Part shown: positions 35,860 to 45,282 of the stretch, in pieces | How the letters are laid out: the number at the start of each line of letters is the position of its first letter | Numbering within the stretch: the stretch's first letter is position 1 | Position numbers and translations under genes: made by a program | The notes under the pieces: generated by a model | Told to the model about the DNA's origin: nothing | What the model saw: only the letters and a program-made list of their open reading frames with translations | Databases searched by the model: none | Source of the DNA: Oceanicoccus sp. KOV_DT_Chl | GTDB taxonomy: Bacteria > Pseudomonadota > Gammaproteobacteria > Pseudomonadales > Dasaniaceae | Assembly (NCBI RefSeq): GCF_900120175.1 | Contig: NZ_FQLF01000002.1 | Span: 124,001 to 188,000 of the forward strand | Length of the DNA stretch: 64,000 nt | Reading direction: 5' to 3'

Positions 35860-36542
35860 AATTCACCTCTTGGTCGCTGGAAGGGCTTTCCAAGCTCATC
35901 CTTTTGTAGAAGCACTGGACGCATCGCTTCATTGCAAGCCAATGCCAAACCCCAGGGATTGATTTCTTTGTCAACGTCAAAACGAACGATACGCAAGGGA
36001 TAACGCAGCAAGACATCCTTAACCGGGTGGCCACCAATCGACTCCACGAGATTGACATCCAGCCAGGTTTTCCAGGCACTACCCGTTTCAATCTCAACAC
36101 GTTGACGGGTATAAGACTGCCCCAGAATTTCCTGCACAGAGCGAACCCGCTGGCGCAGTTCACCCAAGCCCTGTTTGGCATTCATATCCGCTTGCAATGC
36201 TGACCGGCATCCTGGCGTCAAAAAACCTTGCAGTGCATATATCTGTTTGGGGTAATCTTTTTCGCCGTCACTTGGCCAGCGGTTTAACTGCTGGAAAATG
36301 TAATACGCAAAGGTATAAACCAGTGGTGCAGGCACTTCATCAAAATGGGTAACCATGCCCTGAGTCATGTCGGGCGGAATATAAAGTCGCCGCGTATCCT
36401 GTAAGACGCCATTACGCCACCAGAGAGCAACCACCGAAATGACCAGGCATATCACCGCGATACGTAAGGTACGAATATGATCACAGGTGGCTAATAGCCG
36501 TTGGCGCGCCTGATTGTTTCTAAAAAGTGGGGAGATTTTCAT
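35856..36542 (-). CDS. ICE protein TIGR03746 (PFL_4703 family), TraE/VirB8-like
   Basis: The ATG at residue 56 of the open frame gives MKISPLFRNNQARQRLLATC, a single membrane helix (IAVICLVISVVALWW) and a periplasmic domain with YIPPDMTQGMVTHFDEVPAP, the usual layout and length (228 residues). The extra N-terminal residues of the longer frame are the shadow of the end of TIGR03750. It probably acts as the VirB8-like assembly factor. Confidence 0.87.
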   Translation of the reverse strand: MKISPLFRNNQARQRLLATCDHIRTLRIAVICLVISVVALWWRNGVLQDTRRLYIPPDMTQGMVTHFDEVPAPLVYTFAYYIFQQLNRWPSDGEKDYPKQIYALQGFLTPGCRSALQADMNAKQGLGELRQRVRSVQEILGQSYTRQRVEIETGSAWKTWLDVNLVESIGGHPVKDVLLRYPLRIVRFDVDKEINPWGLALACNEAMRPVLLQKDELGKPFQRPRGEL

Positions 36543-36906
36543 CGCTTTACTCTCCGGCCAAGATCCCAAATCTGGCTTTGTCGTATAAACGGAGAACGCA
36601 ACAGATGGAGGTCTTCGAGCCATAGACGCAATCGCAACTGATAAAAACCCAGCGGCCTGCCCGCTTGAGCTTTTGCAAGGCTGTTGCACCAATAACAACC
36701 CAGGCAATCACCAACAGCAAGCCGATGCCGACACCCATCATCAGATAACCAAATAGTCCGCACACAATCACACTGCCAGGCACTAGGACGATACCGCCCA
36801 CCGTGACCAGCAGCATCAACTCCGAAAGCGAGCAACCCCTGAAAATTGAAGGTTCCGCATTCAACCTCAGGGGCAACAGCTCATTGATTTCCTGCTGAAA
36901 ATCCAT
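36539..36906 (-). pseudogene. ICE protein TIGR03750 (DUF3487), frameshifted
   Basis: A small membrane protein of the T4SS inner complex, VirB3/TraL-like. LRLNAEPSIFRGCSLSELML and two transmembrane helices are followed in the family by KRGRPxGYYQ. Here the frame drifts after LQKLKR, while the true tail GRPLGFYQLRLRLWLEDLHL and LRSPFIRQSQIWDLGRRVKR continues one register away. Adding a base at the C3 run 36660-36662 repairs it to 122 residues with an ATGA overlap to the next gene. Confidence 0.87.
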
Positions 36907-36909
36907 GTC

Positions 36910-37284
36910 TTAAATGATTCCTACAGCTTCGTTCAGGAAGAAGGACACGATAGCCAGCAGCACACCAGCGATCACAGCGGTCAAACCTACAGAGCCCCAA
37001 TCAGGATCATTTGAACTACGTGCTTCGTTGAATTTGGATAACAAAATCCAACCAACCCATAGAAAACCCGCCCCTGAAATTACCAGAGCTATGTAGTCGA
37101 TGGCGTCACCGGACCATCCCTGCATAAACGCTAAATAGTTACCGTTTGGTGCGCCGCTCGTCGGATCGACCGGGGTAGGTAATTGTGCCTGGGCGGATAT
37201 TGAAACCAGCCATAGCCAGAATATTGAAAAAGAAGTGATGTATCGCTTCTGCTTAGAAGTAGATTCGTGCATTGTAGGGTTCAT
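36910..37284 (-). CDS. ICE membrane protein TIGR03745 (PFL_4702 family)
   Basis: A 124-residue protein with a cleavable N-terminus (FSIFWLWLVSISAQAQLPTP), then DYIALVISGAGFLWVGWILL and a second helix (LTAVIAGVLLAIVSFFLNEA). The family resembles VirB2/TraA pilin-like subunits and may be the pilus or inner-membrane ring component. GAGGAAG precedes the ATG. It is intact. Confidence 0.85.
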   Translation of the reverse strand: MNPTMHESTSKQKRYITSFSIFWLWLVSISAQAQLPTPVDPTSGAPNGNYLAFMQGWSGDAIDYIALVISGAGFLWVGWILLSKFNEARSSNDPDWGSVGLTAVIAGVLLAIVSFFLNEAVGII

Positions 37285-37339
37285 AGTCTTCCTCGCTTTT
37301 TTGCGTTAAAAGTTTTGCGTAGTATGTTTTTCGTCAGCG

Positions 37340-37579
37340 CTATCGCAGTAGGAAGCCAAGAACGAGGGTTAGTAAAATTGAGCGGACTGATCGAATCAGA
37401 AAGTCATAGAAATTTATTTTTCGGTGTGACCAGGCCTTCCATTGAGTCACGATGACCCAAGCGACCCAGATATAAAGCACCGAATAAAAAATCAGTAAAA
37501 TAGTTAAGCTGAAGCTACCCATGGGTACGCCCAGCGTCGCCCCAATGAATGCAGCCTCTTGAGAAGCAGAGACCGCCAT
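37340..37579 (-). CDS. ICE protein TIGR03758 (DUF3262)
   Basis: A 79-residue two-helix membrane protein (FSLTILLIFYSVLYIWVAWV and SILLTLVLGFLLR) of the standard size for its family, located between RAQPRD and TIGR03745 genes as in other PFGI-1-like systems. Its start shares one base with the upstream stop. Confidence 0.83.
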   Translation of the reverse strand: MAVSASQEAAFIGATLGVPMGSFSLTILLIFYSVLYIWVAWVIVTQWKAWSHRKINFYDFLIRSVRSILLTLVLGFLLR

Positions 37580-37869
37580 TAGCGGTAATTTCCGTCTACG
37601 GGTGGTAATGACCGTGGCTCACGTCGCTCACTGTTAATAGCATCCAAAATACCTTGTTGGATTTTTTGCAGGTCGTCGCTCAAACGTTGGTAATCGATCT
37701 GTCTGCGATCGCGCTGATTGGCGGCCTGCTGGGCTTCATCAATAATTTTGGTGACGGTTCCCAGCTCAGTATTCAGGCGCTGTAGAACGGAACGCTCTTG
37801 ATCCGTGATGGCGTATGTGGGCGCTGACAGTAGCGCAAGGATTAAGGAGGAAATTACTGGGGTTCGCAT
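37579..37869 (-). CDS. RAQPRD-family ICE protein
   Basis: An exported helical protein of about 96 residues with a signal peptide (VISSLILALLSAPTYA). RRQIDYQRLSDDLQKIQQGI is followed by the variant end-motif RREPRSLPPVDGNYR in place of RAQPRD. The ATG at codon 3 is best spaced from AAAGGAT. This is the first T4SS gene after the 38-52.8 kb cargo island. Confidence 0.85.
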   Translation of the reverse strand: MRTPVISSLILALLSAPTYAITDQERSVLQRLNTELGTVTKIIDEAQQAANQRDRRQIDYQRLSDDLQKIQQGILDAINSERREPRSLPPVDGNYR

Positions 37870-38138
37870 AATCATTATCCTTTGTTGAGGTAATGATCAT
37901 GGAAATTTTAATCTTGGGGTATGGGAAAGCTTTCTAAGGGGAAGGAAATTAATTATATGGATTTTATGAATAGGTATTAGCCAATTACTTCTGGCAGCCA
38001 CAGTGCACCAAATGTAATTTTCTGGAAATTCACTTTGGCAGAAGACGGCCAAGCGGACATTCAATTCTTCGACTCTGTCCACATCATATTTTGGTGAGAT
38101 CGGGGCAATTATTCGCCTCTAACCTAAACTTCAATCGT

Positions 38139-39398
38139 TTATTGTTCGTCCAGCCAATCACCGTCAACCAGCCATTCTTTTGGAACTTCTCTTAGGTCTA
38201 AAGATTTGTGCTCAACCTCCAAGCCAAGACTGGATGAGCAGTGTGCAGAAAACCATTTTAGTGATTGAAACTCGAAAGCTACACGCGTAAAAAGGTGATT
38301 GGAGACAAGCCAAAACCCTGAAGATAGATCATGCTTATTTTTGCTTATTCTGGCGAAAACTTCATCGTTATTAAGTATGGTTGCATGGGCTCCAGAGTCA
38401 GCGCAGTATTTTTTGAAATGCTTTAGGTCAATAACAACAACCAAGTAAATACCCCCCTCTATGAAGGAATATAAATATTCTGGGTTTATCGAAAGGGTAA
38501 ATGGGTAGTAAGGAATCCAAGCATTTTCTGTTTTTGCAGGATTTAAAAGCCAAACAATTGTTGTACATGTAACAATTTCATTCATGAAGCTTTCGTAGTC
38601 TATGTTGCTCCCTGAAATAGCAATGTAATGTAACCCTTCTTCGGGCGAAACAATACCAAGCTTGTCTTTTTGTGATTTTTTTATAGCTTCGTTCAATTCA
38701 TCAAAATAATTTACTTCTACTTCGCCAAACGAAGCACGAATTACATTCTTTACCCCTCTAAACTCCTCAGCCCCATCATTTTCAAAAAAGGCACCTATAG
38801 ACTTCAGGCTTTGAATCTGCCTGTCCTTTCTGGAACTACTGGCCTTGCTACTTTTAATCTCAACGGGAAAGGGGGTTCCATCGATAGGAGCACATACATC
38901 TCCATGACGAATAACGTTTGTAATATCGCACAGAACACAAGGCATACCCACCTTTATGGATTTCTTAACAACACTCCATTCAAGCTTGAAACCTTCTTTT
39001 CCTGATAAAAATCCAGCTGATTCTTTAGGTGAATAATCTTCGGTGTTGTAGAAGAGGTTTTTCAAGTCGTATTTGGAGAAATATATATTGGCTATCCCAT
39101 CACCGAAACACTGCCAGATAAAGATAAGGTGCTTATATTCATTTATCGTTTTTTTTAATTTTTTAGATAACGCTTTAAGTCTTATAGATTCGGACTTTTC
39201 AACTCGATTGTATTTCCTAACCTTCTCTGATTCTGATAATGTTTGTTTGTTAATTCGAATACGTTTTTCGCATTGCCTAATTTTGGATATTAGAAAACGC
39301 TGCAAATCTAATAACAAATCAAGATTGTCAGGGCTTTGCATGAGGTCATGCAGCATGTAAGAAGCTTTATTTATTGATTTTTTGTAGCGTCTAATCAT
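38139..39398 (-). CDS. Putative PD-(D/E)XK-type nuclease, cargo island
   Basis: A 419-residue protein whose first 90 residues are basic and helical (KKSINKASYMLHDLMQSPDN, many Lys/Arg). The middle has RHGDVCAPIDGTPFPVEIKS followed by SKASSSRKDRQIQSLKSIGA. The Asp...Glu-x-Lys arrangement with a following Gln/Lys helix is the restriction-endonuclease fold pattern (D about 168, E and K about 180). The C-terminal half is unrecognised. It is AT-rich relative to the T4SS genes. Defence or DNA-processing activity is inferred from motif and location. Confidence 0.6.
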   Translation of the reverse strand: MIRRYKKSINKASYMLHDLMQSPDNLDLLLDLQRFLISKIRQCEKRIRINKQTLSESEKVRKYNRVEKSESIRLKALSKKLKKTINEYKHLIFIWQCFGDGIANIYFSKYDLKNLFYNTEDYSPKESAGFLSGKEGFKLEWSVVKKSIKVGMPCVLCDITNVIRHGDVCAPIDGTPFPVEIKSSKASSSRKDRQIQSLKSIGAFFENDGAEEFRGVKNVIRASFGEVEVNYFDELNEAIKKSQKDKLGIVSPEEGLHYIAISGSNIDYESFMNEIVTCTTIVWLLNPAKTENAWIPYYPFTLSINPEYLYSFIEGGIYLVVVIDLKHFKKYCADSGAHATILNNDEVFARISKNKHDLSSGFWLVSNHLFTRVAFEFQSLKWFSAHCSSSLGLEVEHKSLDLREVPKEWLVDGDWLDEQ

Positions 39399-39672
39399 TT
39401 CAGATATTTTTCAGACTTAGTATGAACCACTTTTAAACCTCTAATTCCTATAGGGTTAACTGGTAGTATTGCAATGTATTTCACCGAAGACTATCAACCA
39501 CTTTGTTGCCTCCATAGTCGCTCCGGTTTCTCCCGATTGGAGCGGTTAGTTTTCACCTACGGGGAAAACGCCTCTGTATCACGGCAAACGGCGAAAATCG
39601 GACATTTTTGGCAAGTATAACAATGAAAAATAATGCACCTAAGTTCAGGGAGCATTTCGGCAATACCCCCTT

Positions 39673-40992
39673 CTATTTCTCAGTACTAACTTCAAAACGA
39701 AGGCTATACCCATTACCTGAAGGCCACTCCTCACGAGAAACCTCAATATTTCTACTTTTAATATCTCCAAATTTTGTATCACCAGCAATAACCGCTTTCT
39801 CGTACTCCTCAGGTAGCTCTGACCCGACGGCCTCCTTGTATAGTCGACGAGCTAGCCAAGCAAGTTCATTATGAGCAGAGCTTGCTGACGTAGGCTCATT
39901 CATATTAAGGCACAATTTTAAACATTTTGCCGCATGGCTATTACCATCTATATAGTAGGCGATATTATTCGGCATTATGCCACCTTCAAGTTCTACTAAA
40001 TTAGAAGATGCAAACCATTCATCATTTCCTAAATCGGTGTAATAACCAGTTTTAAGCCCATCCGATACAAGAAAGTCTTTGGCTTCATAAGGAGACCAGC
40101 CGACAGCAAAATTAACTCTATCAGGGTTCATTTCATATTTGGCTAACTTTTTCATCCCAAATAATGAAAAGTGAAGCTCTTTAATCGATTTGGTATCGCA
40201 ACGAATAACTGAATTTTTCCATCGATCTAATAAATCCACATCAAACCTAAAGAATAACATTGCTAAGGTTTTGGCATACCATCGTAGCCATGTTTTTGAA
40301 ATGGTCGTCTTTAGGCCAATAAAAGCTCGCTGATAGCGAATATACAACCTCAATACAAAAACAAAGGGCAAGAACAGTGTAGAAAGCGCAATGGGCAATA
40401 TAACATCCGCCAGTGTGGCCGCACTAAAGAACTCTCCTGTATCAAAGATCAGTTGATAAAAAGCATATGCAGTAACTAATAAGCCCATAAAGCCCATAAG
40501 ATAAAGAATAAAGCTCACAGCAGCCTTGTTCTTCTCATCACCCTCAGCCATTGCCAACATGGCCCCCAAAAGGGCAGTAACTGGCACAAAGATAAATTCC
40601 ATATAGAGCGGTAGGCCATAAAAATTAATAACGATCTCTATGAAGAAGATTATCTTCACGTTAACTTTCAGTGCGTCAGAAAAATAATTTTTCTGATCAG
40701 CAATTTTATTCATACGAAATAAAGTAGACAGACCAACAAAGAAAAACCAAAACAACGTGTTTTTTAAATAATTAGATTCCCAAACCCCCATCTCCCACAA
40801 GGCAAAAATCATAGAGCAGAAATACAACACCATTAGGAAAAACGGCACCAATATTTGAGGTGATAGAAAAATATTGGCACTAGAAGATAGAATTGATGAG
40901 GCGCTTTCGAACGCGTTTTTTCTATAGAGGAATCCAATTAAAACGATCAACCAAAAAATAATGGCAATTTCTCGGTTTGACAATAAATCCAT
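39673..40992 (-). CDS. Multi-pass membrane protein of unknown function, cargo island
   Basis: The first 220 residues contain six to seven hydrophobic helices (IAIIFWLIVLIGFLYR, ILVPFFLMVLYFCSMIFALW, LPIALSTLFLPFVFVLRLYI). The last 200 residues are soluble, with DRVNFAVGWSPYEAKDFLVS and a helical Ala/Glu-rich end. No family is recognised. A membrane-plus-cytoplasmic-sensor layout is common among abortive-infection effectors, but nothing here proves it. It starts 63 bases after the helicase stop, so the two may be co-transcribed. Confidence 0.6.
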   Translation of the reverse strand: MDLLSNREIAIIFWLIVLIGFLYRKNAFESASSILSSSANIFLSPQILVPFFLMVLYFCSMIFALWEMGVWESNYLKNTLFWFFFVGLSTLFRMNKIADQKNYFSDALKVNVKIIFFIEIVINFYGLPLYMEFIFVPVTALLGAMLAMAEGDEKNKAAVSFILYLMGFMGLLVTAYAFYQLIFDTGEFFSAATLADVILPIALSTLFLPFVFVLRLYIRYQRAFIGLKTTISKTWLRWYAKTLAMLFFRFDVDLLDRWKNSVIRCDTKSIKELHFSLFGMKKLAKYEMNPDRVNFAVGWSPYEAKDFLVSDGLKTGYYTDLGNDEWFASSNLVELEGGIMPNNIAYYIDGNSHAAKCLKLCLNMNEPTSASSAHNELAWLARRLYKEAVGSELPEEYEKAVIAGDTKFGDIKSRNIEVSREEWPSGNGYSLRFEVSTEK

Positions 40993-41055
40993 ATTCGATG
41001 CGAATCTCCGTTATTTAAATCCGGCCATAAGCGGACATTAGATGGGCAACTTTTT

Positions 41056-44000
41056 TCATGCAATGCTCTGAGAAACCAGCTTCATATTACCAAGGCCGCC
41101 CCATAGTTCTTTGTTGCCGACAACGTAAAAATTCTGTTTAGCTCTGGACACTGCTACGTTGAGCAAATTGACATTACTTGTTGCCCAGTTTCTGGCTCCA
41201 TTCTGCATCGGGCTAGGCGCACCTAACAAAAGAATAACAGCTTTTGCCTCTTTTCCCTGAAATGTGTGCACGGTCCCTATATTATTACCAATCCATTTAT
41301 CGGGATCGATAATTCCGAAGCTCAACAGCCGTCCTTTTTCCTGCTCCATGCGTCGTCTCATTCGTTCGGCTACAATCCGGAACGGGGTAATCACAAATAT
41401 ATCGGGGTCACCCGAAAAATACTCGCTGGCTTTGAGGAGCATGCCGCATACACGCTCTCCTTCTTCGGGACACCATTTTTCTTCCGCACTACCCCGCACA
41501 TCTATCCATGACGTTTGACTGCCGAACAACTTCGTAATTTCTGAATCCTTAAAAGCCGTCGCATGAACCATTAAACCGGAATAAGCGAGTTTATTAGATA
41601 TCGAAAACATGGGATCTTCACAGCGTCGATGCACTAGAAGCGGCGTTCCGATCCTGATTTCACTTAAATCTCTTGGGATAGTCGTGCCGTAAATATTACT
41701 GTTATCAGAAAGTGTTTGAACGGAAGCATCAGGAGCCGCCCATTCGTCTGGATTAACCCCTAAATGCTTTGAAATACCTTCAACAATAGAAGAGGGCAGT
41801 GTCACAATAGGCTCAATTTGCAATGGATCTCCCACGCTAATGACGCGTTTGGCTCTATAGATTGCACCTACAGCTTCTTGGGGTGAGGCCTGTCCAGCCT
41901 CATCAATGAGTAACCATCCAAGACTTTCTTTCGGTAAACCTTTCATCATTCGCCCCACTGACGCAAATGTCGTTGACATGACAGGGACCACCATAAATGC
42001 GCTCGACCATAGGTGCGGAAGTAAATGCTGTTTATCCTGAGGTAAGGGTCTTCCCCCCAAGCATGCAAAATAGGCAGCCATGTTTTGGCGAAGTTTTTTA
42101 CCGGATGCATCAATAAAGGCTTTATGCAGCTTTATAGCTGAAATAAATACATCATCTCTTAAGCGCTGTGCTTTATCGGTAAAATTAGGCGTGAATATCT
42201 GCTGCTCTTCATGATTCAATAGCCATAAATCAGGCGTTACAAGCTTTCCATCACATACGGCTGAAGCCTTTTTCAGCTCGCCAAGAGAGGCTTTCAACTC
42301 TTCTTCAAGCACTTTCTCCTGAGATTTACGCTTGATAATTTCTGTTTCCAGATTTTTGATCTTATGATCAGACACATTCAAGCTCTTGACCCCATTATCA
42401 TATTCTTGTCGAAACTCAACAAGTTTCGACAAGATGAGTTGGTGATCGGATTTCCACGAATGCCATTGAGATCGAGCGAAAAGGCGCTTAAAGAATCCAG
42501 GCTTTTTGGACAAAGAGAGACTTTCCTTATCCTGTTGTGTTTTTAGTTCCGCATCCTTTTTCAGAAAAACGGTTTTAAGCTGATCACTTTCCGACTTAGC
42601 TAGACTGATACTTTTTTCTAATTCTGATTGCTTTGATCGATTGCCAATAATTTGTATTTTGAGTTCGCTAGCGACATGATAATTCTCGTATGCATTTTGT
42701 GCTAAGCCGGTCACATTTTCAGCAGCCTCTAGCGCCAAACTAAATTCTTGTCGCGCTTTGTCCCATCGAGCCTTAGCTTCATTCAAGCTTTTAGGCGGGT
42801 CACACTCCTCGATAATTCTAGGAATGATGTCTTCACCATCTTCATCCACTTCGAAGTTCAGCTGTCCCGTGATGTATTTAAAGTACTTTTGCAACGCAGA
42901 GTTATCATCCCACCATGCCTTATTGATGAAGGCACTCCGGTTTTTTGAATTTCCTAAAACCGCCGCAATAATCCCCCATGTCTCTGTATCTTCTCCGTCA
43001 CCTGCTAATTCATCACTAAGGGTTTTAAAATAATTCAGCTCTTCAATGTCTTCAGCTATCTGTGATTTGCGTGGCAGCTCTTTGCTGACATTTTCAACAG
43101 CCTTATTGTTAGACGAGGCCACAAGAACTTCATGACCACGAAGCGAGCCATCAAGCTTATAGAGATGAACAAAGCTGTTCCCGAGCTTCATTTTTCCGGC
43201 ATGCTCAAAGGCATCTTCTGCATCTTTGAACTCGAATAAAGCTCTGGCTCTCTTAACAAGAACAGCAGCAATTATGTCGCGCAAAAGAGTTGTTTTACCC
43301 GTACCCGGTGGCCCATTCACCGAAAATAACCCATCGCTCCATAATTCTTTCACTGCCAGATTAACCGCTGCTTGCTGAAGCAATACAAGTGAATGACGCC
43401 CCTTACTCGGCCAGCGGGATAACGGCATATTTCGGGGCTCTAGAGCTTTTTCAATATGTGCTTTATCTTGAAGCACATCATATTTAACTTCAGGTTTTTT
43501 AATTCCAAGATAGCAAGAAAGCGCTTCACCGCTTTTTCCCGTACCAACCGCCTGCTTGGCACGCTGTAAATCATCCAGAAAGAAGCTGTTCAGAAGCGGC
43601 GCATCAGGTTCACCTCTACTGAAAGGTTGATATAGACGAATAGCAAATGAAGGCGCTACGCTTTCGTCTATGGGAAGCTCATAATTACTAGAAAGCCAGT
43701 CAAAGGCCTGCCTAGCTTTTTGTAACGTAAAAGGTAAAACCTGACCCTCTTCATTTTGCCGATAAATTATTTTATCCAGCCCTTCGGTAAGGGCCTTTTC
43801 TGCAACCTCCCAGTATTTAAGCTCGCTCAGCTTGCCTTTCATAGCCATCATATAAGCCCAGCCAAAGCTTGAAATTGCCAACCCAGTATCGGGAACGGGA
43901 ACGCCATGCTTATCAAGCAATATGACGCCGAGCGCGGCCAACCCCTTAACTTGTGGACGCTCGATGCGCTTATCCTGATAAATGCTCAGTAACTGAGTTG

Positions 44001-44583
44001 TCGCTTTTTCAAGATCAACTGCGCCCAGGTAAACAAGATAATAAAGATTGTTTTTAGGAATAGATTTTTCGTCATTAAGCCACGGCTCCTGGCCTGCTTT
44101 TAAATAGGCTACTGAACCTTTTCCTACAACAAGGTCTTTGGGATTTTTATAGGATTGAGGAGAAAGTGCTTCAAGAGCCGTCCATGTGTCTAGTATATCG
44201 CCAGGCTGATCATCAAGGTGTTTTTCCTTTAGCGCCTCACCCCCGAAATTGGATAACACATCTGCGCTCGTTGATAGCAGCTCATCCCAATTAATAGCTT
44301 CATCGCTATTGATACCATTAGAAGGGGCTTTAACTGCAATAGAGGCAGATGACCGAGAAATCAGTTCAGCTCCTTCGGAGGCCGAATTTTCTCCATCTTC
44401 TAACTGGCAGTCATCTCTATTCAAGCTATTTTGAACATTTATCAGTAACTTTTTTGCGCGCTGCGTTGATCGATGCGCCAGCTCTTCCTCAAGCTCCTCA
44501 AGGGTAGCGCAATCGCCTCCGGCCTTTGCGTAAACGTCTTCGAGTTCGGTGATCTTGTGCTTGAAATATTTTCGGTTTTCCAT
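41056..44583 (-). CDS. Large SF1 (Upf1-like) helicase, cargo island
   Basis: An 1175-residue protein. The first 400 residues are unrecognised. Walker A VNGPPGTGKTTLLRD (424-432) follows, then a long coiled-coil insertion with KKPGFFKRLFARSQWHSWKS, then motif II LLIDEAGQASPQE, motif III VGDPLQIEPI, an RR pair in LLVHRRCEDPMF, VITPFRIVAERMRRRM, and motifs V/VI GTVHTFQGKEAKAV and LLNVAVSRAKQN. The core is complete, so it should be an ATP-driven nucleic-acid translocase. Similar COG1112-type helicases occur in several antiphage systems; which one this represents is unclear. Confidence 0.85.
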   Translation of the reverse strand: MENRKYFKHKITELEDVYAKAGGDCATLEELEEELAHRSTQRAKKLLINVQNSLNRDDCQLEDGENSASEGAELISRSSASIAVKAPSNGINSDEAINWDELLSTSADVLSNFGGEALKEKHLDDQPGDILDTWTALEALSPQSYKNPKDLVVGKGSVAYLKAGQEPWLNDEKSIPKNNLYYLVYLGAVDLEKATTQLLSIYQDKRIERPQVKGLAALGVILLDKHGVPVPDTGLAISSFGWAYMMAMKGKLSELKYWEVAEKALTEGLDKIIYRQNEEGQVLPFTLQKARQAFDWLSSNYELPIDESVAPSFAIRLYQPFSRGEPDAPLLNSFFLDDLQRAKQAVGTGKSGEALSCYLGIKKPEVKYDVLQDKAHIEKALEPRNMPLSRWPSKGRHSLVLLQQAAVNLAVKELWSDGLFSVNGPPGTGKTTLLRDIIAAVLVKRARALFEFKDAEDAFEHAGKMKLGNSFVHLYKLDGSLRGHEVLVASSNNKAVENVSKELPRKSQIAEDIEELNYFKTLSDELAGDGEDTETWGIIAAVLGNSKNRSAFINKAWWDDNSALQKYFKYITGQLNFEVDEDGEDIIPRIIEECDPPKSLNEAKARWDKARQEFSLALEAAENVTGLAQNAYENYHVASELKIQIIGNRSKQSELEKSISLAKSESDQLKTVFLKKDAELKTQQDKESLSLSKKPGFFKRLFARSQWHSWKSDHQLILSKLVEFRQEYDNGVKSLNVSDHKIKNLETEIIKRKSQEKVLEEELKASLGELKKASAVCDGKLVTPDLWLLNHEEQQIFTPNFTDKAQRLRDDVFISAIKLHKAFIDASGKKLRQNMAAYFACLGGRPLPQDKQHLLPHLWSSAFMVVPVMSTTFASVGRMMKGLPKESLGWLLIDEAGQASPQEAVGAIYRAKRVISVGDPLQIEPIVTLPSSIVEGISKHLGVNPDEWAAPDASVQTLSDNSNIYGTTIPRDLSEIRIGTPLLVHRRCEDPMFSISNKLAYSGLMVHATAFKDSEITKLFGSQTSWIDVRGSAEEKWCPEEGERVCGMLLKASEYFSGDPDIFVITPFRIVAERMRRRMEQEKGRLLSFGIIDPDKWIGNNIGTVHTFQGKEAKAVILLLGAPSPMQNGARNWATSNVNLLNVAVSRAKQNFYVVGNKELWGGLGNMKLVSQSIA

Positions 44584-44631
44584 ATGGATCTACCCAAGTA
44601 CGCTGATCTATCTACACCACATGATGGGGAA

Positions 44632-44680
44632 GCGGAGCCAGTCTTCATATACGCTAAACGTATATACGAAGCTGCTCCGC
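44632..44680. promoter_or_regulatory. Long hairpin between kinase-like and helicase genes
   Basis: Three nested complementary blocks (GCGGAGC/GCTCCGC, CTTC/GAAG and TATACG/CGTATA) fold into a stem of about 49 bases, ending 49 bases before the helicase start. There is no T-tract after it in the direction of transcription, so an operator or attenuating leader fits better than a terminator. Confidence 0.45.
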
Positions 44681-44706
44681 AAGATCCTCATCTCCGAGTA
44701 ATCGGA

Positions 44707-45282
44707 TTATATCTCCTTCTTAGCGCAAATCTTCTCAAAGATTCTTTGAATGCGATTTTGAGTGATATTTGCATTCGGGTCTAGATACGGAACGTCAAGA
44801 TGATTGAATACATGATCTATCTCTAGACTGGCATCGCGTCGAAACACCATGTTGGCGTCACGTCCTCCTCCGACAGGAATTGATTCGTCTAATGTGGTTT
44901 TTAGTAGTAACGCATAGCGCTTCGAGTGATTTTTTACTAAATCATATAAATAACTCCGCTCTTCGCTAGTAAGGCTTCGCTCAGTAGCCTTTAGAGCAGC
45001 CTCTAAATATCCGAGGGCATCGAGCACGGGCCGATCAACCAGAACCAGATCTGCGCTCAGCTCTGCTTCTAACTCAGCCTTGATTACGGAGACAATAATC
45101 CACAAGGTGCTCTCGAAGGTATGGTTCTCCAAAATAGGAAATCCAGCCGCTTGGCATTTGGTCGCTGTATCGCTAATTCGAATGACTGATATTCCTATAG
45201 CCTTCGCTTGGTTTTCGACCGTTTCAATGAAGGTTGATTTACCAGTTGAGTGAGTACCGGCAATTCCTAAAAAATAAGCCAT
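44707..45282 (-). CDS. P-loop kinase/AAA_28-like NTPase, third gene of the radical-SAM operon
   Basis: A 191-residue P-loop protein. Walker A is GIAGTHSTGKSTFIET at residues 6-20. DLVLVDRPVLDALGYLEAAL provides a Walker-B-like Asp followed by an Asp-Arg-Pro, as in thymidylate-kinase-like and NadR-like nucleotide kinases. An Arg-rich lid (GGGRDANMVFRRDAS) follows. It probably phosphorylates a nucleoside or small molecule, or acts as a GTP/ATP switch. Its start shares one base with the exonuclease stop, so the two are translationally coupled. Confidence 0.7.
   Translation of the reverse strand: MAYFLGIAGTHSTGKSTFIETVENQAKAIGISVIRISDTATKCQAAGFPILENHTFESTLWIIVSVIKAELEAELSADLVLVDRPVLDALGYLEAALKATERSLTSEERSYLYDLVKNHSKRYALLLKTTLDESIPVGGGRDANMVFRRDASLEIDHVFNHLDVPYLDPNANITQNRIQRIFEKICAKKEI

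Noticed and set aside
20114-36662. Programmed frameshifting at the STY4534, TraU, ATPase and TIGR03750 breaks
   Set aside because: The sites (GAG TTG GGG, CAA TGG GGC, AAA GGG GAT, AAG CGG GCA) are not X_XXY_YYZ slippery heptamers; a missing base is simpler. Only the GNAT-PIN site fits the heptamer.
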